In this document: one piece after another, positions 35,440 to 43,700 of the stretch
Position numbering within the stretch: the first letter of the stretch is position 1
Layout of the letters: the number at the start of each line of letters is the position of its first letter
From: JAVJST01 sp965229715
GTDB taxonomy: Bacteria; Pseudomonadota; Alphaproteobacteria; Rhodospirillales; Casp-alpha2
DNA: 64,000 nucleotides
Direction: 5' to 3'
Assembly: GCA_965229715.1 (NCBI GenBank)
Contig: CBDDJL010000002.1
Coordinates: forward strand, 124,001-188,000
The notes under the pieces: model-generated
Seen by the model: only the letters and a program-made list of their open reading frames with translations
What the model was told of the DNA's origin: nothing
Databases searched by the model: none
Made by a program: the position numbers and the translations under genes

Positions 35440-35547
35440 GATTAAGACTCCATCTGCGATAATCGCGTCAGGTTCAACGACGGCGACCGCGCCATCGGCG
35501 GCATGACCGGCTCAGAAGCGCGGCGCCCAGGGAGAGGATGAATTTCA

Positions 35548-37497
35548 ATGAGCGACCACAGCGTGTTTCCAGTGCCGGCGGACGTCGCCGCTAACGCCCT
35601 GATCGACAGCGACCAGTATCAGGAGATGTACAAGCGCTCCGTCGAGGATCCGGACGGATTCTGGGGCGAACAGGCCAAGGAACGGCTCGATTGGATCAAG
35701 CCGTTCACCAAGGTCAGCAACGTCAGCTTCGACATCCCCGGCGTCTCGATCAAATGGTTCGAGGACGGCACGCTCAACGTGTCGGCCAACTGTATCGACC
35801 GCCACCTGGCGTCGCGCGGCGATCAGACCGCCCTCATCTGGGAGGGCGACGAACCGACCGACGACAAAAAGGTCACCTACAAAGAACTGCACGAACAGGT
35901 CTGTCGCCTCTCGAACGCCATGAAAGAGCAAGGCGTCGGCAAGGGCGACCGGGTCTGCATCTACATGCCGATGGTCCTCGAAGCCGCCTATGCGATGCTG
36001 GCGTGCACCCGCATCGGCGCGGTGCATTCCATCGTCTTCGGCGGATTCTCGCCGGATGCGCTCGCGGGCCGCATTCAGGACTCGGAATGCAAGATGGTCA
36101 TTACCGCCGACGAAGGCATCCGCGGCGGCAAGAAGATTCCGCTCAAGGCCAATACCGACAAGGCGCTCGAAAACTGTCCCAGCGTCACCAGCGTGATTTG
36201 CGTCAAGCGGACCGGCGGCGACATTGGTTGGCAAGACGGCCGCGACGTCTGGTACGAAGACGTCACGGCGGCAGCGTCGACGGACTGCGAGCCCGAGGAG
36301 ATGAACGCCGAAGATCCGATGTTCATCCTCTACACCTCGGGGTCCACGGGTAAACCGAAGGGCGTGCTGCACACCACCGGCGGTTACCTGCTCTTTGCGT
36401 CGATCACCCATCAGTACGTGTTCGACTATCACGACGGCGAGATCTACTGGTGTACGGCGGACGTCGGCTGGGTCACGGGCCACAGCTATATCGTTTACGG
36501 CCCGCTGGCGAACGGGGCGACGTCGCTGATGTTCGAAGGCGTGCCGAACTATCCGGACACGTCGCGCTTCTGGCAGGTCTGCGACAAGCACAACGTGTCG
36601 ATCTTCTATACCGCACCGACGGCGATCCGCGCGCTGATGCGCGACGGCGGCGAACCCGTGACGAAGACCAGCCGCAAATCGCTTCGCATTCTCGGCACGG
36701 TCGGCGAGCCGATCAATCCGGAAGCCTGGATGTGGTATTACAATGTGGTCGGTGACGGCCGCTGCCCGATCGTCGATACTTGGTGGCAGACCGAAACCGG
36801 CGGTCACATGATTACGCCGCTGCCGGGCGCCACGGACCTCAAGCCCGGATCGGCGACGTTGCCGTTCTTCGGCGTCCAGCCGGAGATCGTCGACAACGAC
36901 GGCAATCCGCTTGAAGGCGAGTGCGAAGGCAATCTCTGCATCGTCGCCTCATGGCCGGGCCAGATGCGCACGGTCTACGGCGATCACGAGCGGTTCGAGC
37001 AGACCTATTTCTCGACCTACAAAGGCAAGTACTTCACCGGCGACGGCTGCAAGCGCGACGAGGACGGCTACTACTGGATTACCGGCCGCGTCGACGACGT
37101 GATCAACGTCTCCGGTCACCGCATGGGCACCGCCGAGGTCGAGAGCTCGCTGGTCGCCCATTCGAAAGTCGCCGAGGCCGCGGTGGTCGGCGCGCCGCAC
37201 GATATCAAGGGTCAGGGCATCTACGCCTACGTGACGCTCAATGCCGGCGAGGAACCGTCCGACGACCTCCAGAAGGAACTGGTGCAGTGGGTCCGCAAGG
37301 ATATCGGCCCGATCGCCAGTCCGGACTGGCTGCAATGGGCGCCGGGCCTGCCGAAGACCCGGTCGGGCAAGATCATGCGGCGTATCCTGCGCAAGATCGC
37401 CGAGGACGAGTTCTCCAATCTTGGCGACACCTCGACGCTCGCCGATCCGGCGGTTGTCGACGACCTGATCGAGAACCGGCAGAACAGAAAATCGTGA
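35548..37497 (+). CDS. acsA: Acetyl-CoA synthetase
   Basis: 649 residues; activates acetate to acetyl-CoA via acetyl-AMP. Signatures: FILYTSGSTGKPKGVLHTTG (P-loop), GWVTGHSYIVYGPLANGAT, DTWWQTETGGHMITPLPGA, the hinge GRVDDVINVSGHRMGTAEVE, and the regulatory acetylatable lysine in TRSGKIMRRILRKIA near the C-terminus. Full length for Acs. The AGGAGATGAA-like site (GGAGAGGATG) precedes the ATG. Monocistronic. Confidence 0.97.
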   Translation: MSDHSVFPVPADVAANALIDSDQYQEMYKRSVEDPDGFWGEQAKERLDWIKPFTKVSNVSFDIPGVSIKWFEDGTLNVSANCIDRHLASRGDQTALIWEGDEPTDDKKVTYKELHEQVCRLSNAMKEQGVGKGDRVCIYMPMVLEAAYAMLACTRIGAVHSIVFGGFSPDALAGRIQDSECKMVITADEGIRGGKKIPLKANTDKALENCPSVTSVICVKRTGGDIGWQDGRDVWYEDVTAAASTDCEPEEMNAEDPMFILYTSGSTGKPKGVLHTTGGYLLFASITHQYVFDYHDGEIYWCTADVGWVTGHSYIVYGPLANGATSLMFEGVPNYPDTSRFWQVCDKHNVSIFYTAPTAIRALMRDGGEPVTKTSRKSLRILGTVGEPINPEAWMWYYNVVGDGRCPIVDTWWQTETGGHMITPLPGATDLKPGSATLPFFGVQPEIVDNDGNPLEGECEGNLCIVASWPGQMRTVYGDHERFEQTYFSTYKGKYFTGDGCKRDEDGYYWITGRVDDVINVSGHRMGTAEVESSLVAHSKVAEAAVVGAPHDIKGQGIYAYVTLNAGEEPSDDLQKELVQWVRKDIGPIASPDWLQWAPGLPKTRSGKIMRRILRKIAEDEFSNLGDTSTLADPAVVDDLIENRQNRKS

Positions 37498-37622
37498 AGG
37501 CATTGAGCGCCGCGAGGGGATGGTCTGGATGGCCTTGCGGCGCCTCAACGGCGATATCGGTGTATCTGCGAAGCGGTATCCCGACCGCAATAGAGTCGCC
37601 CCTCGCCTAGCGCTCTATTCAT

Positions 37623-38288
37623 CTACGCATCGACACCGCCATCGTCGTCGTCTTCTGCATAGGCAATGAGATGACGGGCATTCTCGGAAATGTCTCTCTC
37701 GATCGCCCGGCGGACCGCCGCCGGGTCTCGGGCTTCCAAGGCCTCGATCGCATCCCAGTGAAAATCGTGAACGTCAACCTCGTGCAATGGCACCCCCCTC
37801 AGGAACGGGCCGGTTTGCAGCCAGAGAGACCCGATCAACCTGTTGAGTTCATGCGATTCACGCGCGCCGGCATAGATCGAAAAATGAAACTTCTGATTCA
37901 GGAAAAGATAGGTCGAGATGTTCGCGGATCCTTTGTCGAACGCTTTGGCGGTCGCTTCACATAGCTCACGCAAATCCGAAATCTCTTCTCTGCTCAATTG
38001 TGGCGTTGCCAGCTCTCCCGCCAGACCTTCAAGCAGTTCCCTAATCTGCATCACGCAGCGGTAGCGCCGCTTGGTCATGATAGGCACCGCGATCGCACTG
38101 TTGGGAAGACTCGCTACGGCGCCCTCCGACAGAAGCCTTGCGAGAGCCTCGCGCACCGGGGCGACGCTCGTCGAAAGCGCTTCCGCGACCGTCCGCACCG
38201 GTAGCCGTTGACCGGGCCGGAAGGCCCCGACCATCAATTTCTCACGCAATTCGAGGTAGACCTGCTCATGAAGCGGCCGCCGCTTCAT
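37623..38288 (-). CDS. GntR-family (FadR/FCD) transcriptional regulator
   Basis: 221 residues. The winged HTH starts immediately: PLHEQVYLELREKLMVGAFR, RTVAEALSTSVAPVREALAR. The FCD ligand domain follows (about 85-205) with helices ISDLRELCEATAKAFDKGSA and LNQKFHFSIYAGARESHELN, carrying the metal-binding His and a C-terminal HWDAIEALEARDPAAVRRAI. ATG 38288 is listed; a TTG at 38321 with AGGAGA 5 nt upstream is a serious alternative start. Divergent from the PLP enzyme gene, which it probably controls. Confidence 0.88.
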   Translation of the reverse strand: MKRRPLHEQVYLELREKLMVGAFRPGQRLPVRTVAEALSTSVAPVREALARLLSEGAVASLPNSAIAVPIMTKRRYRCVMQIRELLEGLAGELATPQLSREEISDLRELCEATAKAFDKGSANISTYLFLNQKFHFSIYAGARESHELNRLIGSLWLQTGPFLRGVPLHEVDVHDFHWDAIEALEARDPAAVRRAIERDISENARHLIAYAEDDDDGGVDA

Positions 38289-38447
38289 CTTGTTGAGGTC
38301 CTGAAAGGCCGTGGTTTCCAAGGTCTTCTCCTGGGGCGCCTGCCAGCCCGCCCTAGCGATCCGGGGCAACCGAGTTTTCGCCGCGTTGAACGGGACGATA
38401 CCGGGCGGAAAGCACGAGGAAAATCCCAATTCCAAATTTGACACTCT

Positions 38448-38479
38448 ATATTTGAACAAATATCATAATGTTCGAACAT
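38448..38479. promoter_or_regulatory. Palindromic operator candidates in the GntR/PLP-enzyme promoter
   Basis: ATATTTG-AA-CAAATAT at 38448-38463 and the perfect 12-bp ATGTTCGAACAT at 38468-38479 sit in a very AT-rich patch 30-65 bp before the PLP enzyme ATG. They share TTGAACA/TTCGAACA half-sites. FadR-type GntR regulators bind such short palindromes. Confidence 0.6.
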
Positions 38480-38511
38480 ATAACATATTACAAAAAATAC
38501 CAGGAGCTCTC

Positions 38512-39783
38512 ATGAAATCCGTGCAATTACGAGAGGACGGGCTGGATCCGTCAGAGGTCGGTCAGTCGCTTGAGGCGCTGCTCAAAGAGGATTACCGGGA
38601 CGTGCCGTTGCGTGCCGGTCAGTTCACCCATTGGGCGCTCGGTGCTCACGCTATCCCCGACGCGCCATTCATTGAACTCGGCCGCGAAGCCGTCGCGCGG
38701 TTTGCTTACGAGTCCCAGTTTTACGTCAAGCGCCAGCCCAGCCTGAAACGCTTCAGCGATGAAATTCTGGCATTCGTCGGCAGCCTTCACGAAGCCCCGG
38801 CCAATTCAGGCGGCAGCGTTACCGTCGGCGGCACGGAGAGCAATATGCTGGCCATGAAGGCGGCGAGGGACTGGGCCCGGGAGACGTTACCGCACATCGA
38901 ACGGCCCGAGGTCGTCATGTCCCGCGCGGCTCATCCGAGCTTCGTCAAGGCAGCGCTGTATTTGAACGTCGAGGCCGTCAGAGTGCCAACGGCCGGCGAC
39001 TGGCGCGCCGACCCCAAAGCCATTGAGGCGGCGATCACGTCGAACACGATCATGATCGTCGGATCGGCGCCGACGTATCCCCACGGCGTGATCGACCCGA
39101 TCGACGCGCTGTCGAACATCGCCGCGGCGCGCGGGCTTTGGTTACACGTGGATTCCTGTGTTGGCGGCATTATCGGCCCGTTCCTGAGAGAGATCGACGA
39201 CCGAATTCCACCGTTCGGATTCGAATTCGAGGGCGTGACATCGCTCTCCGCCGACTTTCACAAGCACGGCTACTCACCAGAGGGAGTCTCCACCATCACC
39301 TACCGCGATCAGGATCTGCTGCGCTATCAGGAGTTCGTATTCGACGACTGGCCGAACGGGATGCACGTCGCGCCGGTCGTCGTGGGTTCGCGCCCGGCCG
39401 GACCGCTCGCCGGCGCCTGGGCGATAGCCCAGGCTCTCGGCGTCAGCGGATACCGGGAAATGGCGCAACGGATTCACCACCTTCGCTGCAAACTAGTCGA
39501 TGGCATCCGGGGAACGCCCGGTCTCGACGTTTTCGGCGATCCGAGGGTCACGATGTTCGGATACGGATCCGAGGAGATCGATCCGTTCGCCATCGGCGAC
39601 GCCCTGACCGACATGGGCTGGAACGTCCACCGAATGCAAGAACCGCGCGGGCTGCACCTGATCGTCGACCCGTTGGGCGACGATGCGGTCGTGGAGGACT
39701 ATCTGCGCGATCTCGATCGCGCCGTAACCCGCGTGAGGTCAGGTGAGTTCGACGCCGCCGACGACGACGTCTCCTACGGCTGA
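38512..39783 (+). CDS. PLP-dependent decarboxylase/lyase (sphingosine-1-phosphate lyase-like fold)
   Basis: 423-residue group II decarboxylase-type fold-type I PLP enzyme. SGGSVTVGGTESNMLAMKAA is the phosphate-binding region, WLHVDSCVGGIIGPFL carries the PLP-pyridine Asp, and SLSADFHKHGYSPEGVSTIT holds the Schiff-base lysine (HKHG). The D-x-H-K-x-x pattern and length match the S1P lyase/glutamate-decarboxylase-like subgroup. The substrate is not predictable. ATG 38512 has AGGAG 8 nt upstream; a longer frame overlaps the GntR operator region and is rejected. Confidence 0.88.
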   Translation: MKSVQLREDGLDPSEVGQSLEALLKEDYRDVPLRAGQFTHWALGAHAIPDAPFIELGREAVARFAYESQFYVKRQPSLKRFSDEILAFVGSLHEAPANSGGSVTVGGTESNMLAMKAARDWARETLPHIERPEVVMSRAAHPSFVKAALYLNVEAVRVPTAGDWRADPKAIEAAITSNTIMIVGSAPTYPHGVIDPIDALSNIAAARGLWLHVDSCVGGIIGPFLREIDDRIPPFGFEFEGVTSLSADFHKHGYSPEGVSTITYRDQDLLRYQEFVFDDWPNGMHVAPVVVGSRPAGPLAGAWAIAQALGVSGYREMAQRIHHLRCKLVDGIRGTPGLDVFGDPRVTMFGYGSEEIDPFAIGDALTDMGWNVHRMQEPRGLHLIVDPLGDDAVVEDYLRDLDRAVTRVRSGEFDAADDDVSYG

Positions 39784-39952
39784 CCGACGGTCTTTGGTGA
39801 GAGCGTCGTCGGCCCGGCCGGTCTTGACGCCACGGGCGTATATGACAATGACGGCAGCCACGAGATCGGCCGGCGAGGCATCACGCTTAACGCCGGCACC
39901 TCTCGCTAGCGATGGCCGACGTTCCAATCGGGAAGCGGCAGAACCGGAAGAG

Positions 39953-40510
39953 TTAATCCGCACCCTGCCGGTTCGCACCGGGCGGTTCGATCTTGCTGTC
40001 CCTGAAGATGACAGCACTCAGGACGCGGTCTACGGTCGAGCCGTCGTCGGCGAGCGGCAAGCGGACGGTTGCCATCCAGTTGTACTGCGGCAAATCCCAA
40101 TCGACGGGGCCGGTCGCATAACCGATCTCCCGGCGGCCGACGACTTCTCGAAGAAAGATCAGGTCGTCCTCGCTATAGGTTCGGCTGTCCGATGCGTCCG
40201 GCACATGCGAGTAAACATCGGTCATCGACTTGCCGGTCATCTCCAGACCGATGTAACGCGCCAGATTCGTGCCCCACAGTCTGTAAACCATGCTCGAGGC
40301 GTCCGGCGACAGCAGTTCGATCATCGAAAGCCAGCCCCACCATCCCTCGAAATCCAAAAAATCGAAATCGCGCCACGCCGGCAGACTGCCGTTCTCCCGT
40401 TTCGCGTTCCAGAGTTCAACGATCGAGCGGTGTGTGCCGAACGCCGACGGTGCCATGTCGATATTCGCCAGAAAATAGGACCAATTGTAGACGTCACGCC
40501 AAAGATGCAT
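39953..40510 (-). CDS. PAS_5 domain protein
   Basis: 185 residues. SIVELWNAKRENGSLPAWRD opens a PAS_5 domain; LSMIELLSPDASSMVYRLWG, TNLARYIGLEMTGKSMTDVY and the C-terminal YNWMATVRLPLADDGSTVD complete it, with the family's W-R-G/GR spacing. No effector domain. Starts ATG 40510 (an in-frame ATG at 40459 is possible). It lies 18 bp downstream of a TPR-protein gene on the same strand. Third PAS_5-type protein in the window. Confidence 0.78.
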   Translation of the reverse strand: MHLWRDVYNWSYFLANIDMAPSAFGTHRSIVELWNAKRENGSLPAWRDFDFLDFEGWWGWLSMIELLSPDASSMVYRLWGTNLARYIGLEMTGKSMTDVYSHVPDASDSRTYSEDDLIFLREVVGRREIGYATGPVDWDLPQYNWMATVRLPLADDGSTVDRVLSAVIFRDSKIEPPGANRQGAD

Positions 40511-40528
40511 GGGTTCGCTTGATTCGCA

Positions 40529-42028
40529 TCAGGATCGGCGGTTTCCCATCGAAACGGAGACCTTGCCGGCCTTCTTGGTTTGCGCCTGGGTTTCCTTGTT
40601 GGACGCGGCCGCGTTAGCGGATGCGCCTGACTGAGCATTCTGCGCGATCTGCGCCTTGATATTCGCGCCGACATCGCGCACGCGCTCGAGGTTCTTTTCG
40701 ATGACCGCAACTCTGCGGTGCTCGCCCATTTCCCGGTAGACCTCGGCAGCGCCCTCGAATGCCTTGGCCGCCTGTTCAAGGAGGCCCAGATTGCGCCGCC
40801 GCTTGCCGAGCGAAAACGCCGCAGCGCCGAGATTGTTGGTGGTCTGCGCCCAGAGCGTCGGCACCACGTCGCGCTCGCGAACCGATAACGCGTCCTGAAA
40901 GACCAGAACCGCGCGCTCCAGGGTCGTATCGTTGGTCAACTCCTCGCCGAGCGACGTCATGACCACGCCGATATGATTGGTGATTTCGGCCCATTTGCCG
41001 GGGCTCGACGCCTTGGAGAAGACCTGCAGGGATTTCTCCAACGCCTGAACGGCCTCTCCCATCAGCTTGGCGCGGCCGGTGACGAGCGCCTGTTTGTAGA
41101 TCGTCAGGCCAAGGCGCATGTGCGCCAATGCCCAGTCCTGTGAATGCCGTCCGCGCTGCAGTGCGCCGGCGGCGATACGGTAGGCATCGACGGCGGCCGC
41201 AATATGCGAATTGTCGTCTGTCGCCGTCGCCAGCGCCATGTGAGTCGTCGCCAGATGGCTCTGGATCAGGGCGATTCGCGTGCCGGGCGTATCGGCGCCA
41301 AGCGAGCCATAGGCCTGCTCGTAAATCTCGATGGCGCGGCGGAACTGACCGGGTCGGTCGTTGACCCGCCCGTCGGATGCAATGACGTTGGCCGCCGCGG
41401 TGAGTAGGACAGCCTTGGGATCATCCTCGAGACCGTTCGGCGGCGATGCCGCCATCTTGTCGACACGCTCCGCGTATTGGGCAAGAAGCTGTTTCATGCG
41501 GTCGCGCGTCGCCTGGCGGATCGATCCGGGCGCGGCGAGACCTACGGCGACGACGATGTCCTCGTATTCCGGCGGCAAGCGTGCCGGCAGATCGAGCGTA
41601 TCGCCGAGTCCGATGGAACCCGGCCGGCCATCGGCCGGCGGGCTTGCCGGCAGAAATCGAAGCGAGACAATTCGCCCGGTGCCCTCGACCGAGCCCCAGA
41701 TCAGGACTTCGGCCTTCTCTTTCTGCAAGAGCTCGCGGCCCTGTTCGGCGGCGCTCAGCAAGCCGTCGATGCCCTCGCGTCCCGATGCGGGTTTGAGCAC
41801 ACGATTGACGCGCGAGACGATGACGCCGTCGATTTTCATGAAGGCGTCGGCAATGCGGCCGGACAGTTGCTCCGCATTGGGCCCGTCAATGGCGGCGACG
41901 AGAACCGCCAGTTCGGGTTGCGACTGATTGACGCCATTCGGCACGAAGCCCGGCTGCTGTTGCCGAACGACGGCATCGCCGTCTTCCGGTTGGGTGAGCC
42001 AGCTCACGAAGTTCTTGAACAACGCCAT
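40529..42028 (-). CDS. Tetratricopeptide-repeat protein of unknown function
   Basis: 499 residues. The N-terminal part (about 35-180) has an alternating strand/helix layout (LAVLVAAIDGPNAEQLSGRI, AEVLIWGSVEGTGRIVSLRF) resembling a nucleotide-free Rossmann-like or TolB-type domain. The rest, about 190-450, is TPR-like: RRAIEIYEQAYGSLGADTPG, WAEITNHIGVVMTSLGEELT, WAQTTNNLGAAAFSLGKRRR. No signal peptide or membrane helix. The C-terminal tail is Ala/Lys-rich. It probably scaffolds protein interactions. Shares a transcription unit with the following PAS_5 gene. Confidence 0.75.
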   Translation of the reverse strand: MALFKNFVSWLTQPEDGDAVVRQQQPGFVPNGVNQSQPELAVLVAAIDGPNAEQLSGRIADAFMKIDGVIVSRVNRVLKPASGREGIDGLLSAAEQGRELLQKEKAEVLIWGSVEGTGRIVSLRFLPASPPADGRPGSIGLGDTLDLPARLPPEYEDIVVAVGLAAPGSIRQATRDRMKQLLAQYAERVDKMAASPPNGLEDDPKAVLLTAAANVIASDGRVNDRPGQFRRAIEIYEQAYGSLGADTPGTRIALIQSHLATTHMALATATDDNSHIAAAVDAYRIAAGALQRGRHSQDWALAHMRLGLTIYKQALVTGRAKLMGEAVQALEKSLQVFSKASSPGKWAEITNHIGVVMTSLGEELTNDTTLERAVLVFQDALSVRERDVVPTLWAQTTNNLGAAAFSLGKRRRNLGLLEQAAKAFEGAAEVYREMGEHRRVAVIEKNLERVRDVGANIKAQIAQNAQSGASANAAASNKETQAQTKKAGKVSVSMGNRRS

Positions 42029-42062
42029 ACCGACACCTTGTCAGTGCGCCGCCCGGGTCGCA

Positions 42063-42212
42063 TCAAAAATCGATGCAGCGGCCATCCTTTTCCCAATCGC
42101 CGTAGCGGGTCGGATCGAGACGCTTCTTCTTCGTCTCCGATTCCTTCTCCGGCCGGGAGGCGGCGTCTTCGGTCGAGGCCTTGCCGGCGGGCCTTTTTTT
42201 CGAATCGTCCAT
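42063..42212 (-). CDS. DUF1674/SDHAF4-like small protein
   Basis: 49 residues. The C-terminus TRYGDWEKDGRCIDF is the signature of PF07896 (DUF1674), whose mitochondrial member SDHAF4 helps assemble succinate dehydrogenase by binding flavinylated SdhA. The N-terminal half is charged and disordered. The start ATG 42212 lacks a clear ribosome-binding site. It is divergent from rsmB; the pairing with rsmB is a common alphaproteobacterial arrangement. Annotation pipelines easily miss a gene this short. Confidence 0.85.
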   Translation of the reverse strand: MDDSKKRPAGKASTEDAASRPEKESETKKKRLDPTRYGDWEKDGRCIDF

Positions 42213-42300
42213 GTATCGAATGTAGCGCGGGCAGCGCGGCGCGCAAGCCCGCTCCGCCGCCGCGCTTGTATTCCAACCCGGCGTCGGGCATGAACCGCCG

Positions 42301-43629
42301 ATGACGAAGAACCCGGATCCCATTGAATCGGGGCGCTCGACGGCCGATCCGCGGCTCGCCGCATTCCGCATTGTCGAAGACGTTCTGCAACGCCGTCAGA
42401 CACTCGATCAGGCCGAGCCGGCGCGAATCGATGCCGATATGGACAGCCGTGACCGAGCCTTCTGCCGGCGCATCGTCTACGCCGTCCTGCGCCGGCGGGG
42501 CGAAATCGACTGGCTGATGCGGCGCTATCTGAAGCGCACCCCGACGGGGCGAGGCCGCGCCGTCGAAAGCGTCGTGCGCGTCGGTCTGGCGCAGATCCTG
42601 TTCACCGATGTTCCCGGCTACGCCGCTGTCAATGCAACCGTGGAGTTATGCCGGACCGCGCGGCTCGGCGGGTTCACCAAACTGGTCAACGCGATCATGC
42701 GTCGCGCCGTCGACGATGCACCGAAGCGGCTCGGCGGCCCCGATGGCCGTATCCCGAATACGCCGAAGTGGCTGATCAATCGCTGGCGCGCGGCCTACGG
42801 CGACGATACCGCCCGCGCCATCGCCGACGCCCACCGCAACGAGGCACCGCTCGATATCGTTTGCCGGGTTCCGCAAGATGCCGCGGACTGGGCCGTGCGC
42901 CTCGACGGTCGGCATCTCGGCGGCGGAATCGTCCGATTATGGCCGGAGGGCCCCGTCACAGGCCTTACGGGTTTCGAAGGCGGCGAATGGTGGGTTCAGG
43001 ACGTGGCCGCCACCTTGCCGGTACGGCTGTTGGGCGAGGTTGCCGGACTCCGTGTCGGCGACATCTGCGCCGCGCCGGGCGGCAAGACCCTGCAACTCGC
43101 GGCCGGAGGCGCGGTCGTGACCGCTGTCGACCGTTCCGAGGCGCGCCTCGGACGGTTACGGGAGAATCTGAAACGGACCGGCCTGACGGCGGAGGTCGCC
43201 ACCGCCGACGCGACCGAATGGCGGCCGGCCGAACCGCTCGATGCGGTACTGATCGACGCACCCTGCTCGGCGACCGGCACCATACGACGGCATCCCGACA
43301 TTCCCTGGATCCGCGACGATGACGACATTCACCGCATGGCGGGTCTTCAGGGGCGGCTGTTGCGTCACGCGGCCGACATCGTGCGCCCGGGCGGAATCAT
43401 CGTGTTCTGTACGTGCTCATTGGAACCCGAAGAAGGCGCCGCGCAAGTCGATGCCGCCATCGCCGCGGGCGCTCCCTTACGGCGTGAGCCGATCGAGGCC
43501 GCGCAACTCGGCATCCCGGGCCTCGGCGATGTGTTGACGGCGGCGGGCGATCTTCGTACGCATCCGGCAATGTTCGCGGATACCGGCGGCATGGACGGGT
43601 TTTTTGCGGCCCGGCTCAATCGCGCGTAA
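42301..43629 (+). CDS. rsmB: 16S rRNA m5C967 methyltransferase family protein
   Basis: 442 residues. N-terminal NusB-like RNA-binding domain (about 10-140: DRAFCRRIVYAVLRRRGEID, RVGLAQILFTDVPGYAAVNA), then a SAM-dependent methyltransferase with AAPGGKTLQLAAGG, LIDAPCSATGTIRRHPDI (motif IV Cys) and VFCTCSLEPEEGAAQVD (motif VI catalytic Cys). It methylates C5 of 16S rRNA C967. The ATG at 42301 immediately follows the DUF1674 promoter region; the heparinase-like gene follows 71 bp later. Confidence 0.94.
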   Translation: MTKNPDPIESGRSTADPRLAAFRIVEDVLQRRQTLDQAEPARIDADMDSRDRAFCRRIVYAVLRRRGEIDWLMRRYLKRTPTGRGRAVESVVRVGLAQILFTDVPGYAAVNATVELCRTARLGGFTKLVNAIMRRAVDDAPKRLGGPDGRIPNTPKWLINRWRAAYGDDTARAIADAHRNEAPLDIVCRVPQDAADWAVRLDGRHLGGGIVRLWPEGPVTGLTGFEGGEWWVQDVAATLPVRLLGEVAGLRVGDICAAPGGKTLQLAAGGAVVTAVDRSEARLGRLRENLKRTGLTAEVATADATEWRPAEPLDAVLIDAPCSATGTIRRHPDIPWIRDDDDIHRMAGLQGRLLRHAADIVRPGGIIVFCTCSLEPEEGAAQVDAAIAAGAPLRREPIEAAQLGIPGLGDVLTAAGDLRTHPAMFADTGGMDGFFAARLNRA

Positions 43630-43700
43630 GCCCTGAGTCCTAACTTCCGGTTAACCGCATTCGGGCATAATCGCGCAACTCAACGTTAGCCTGGAAATCG

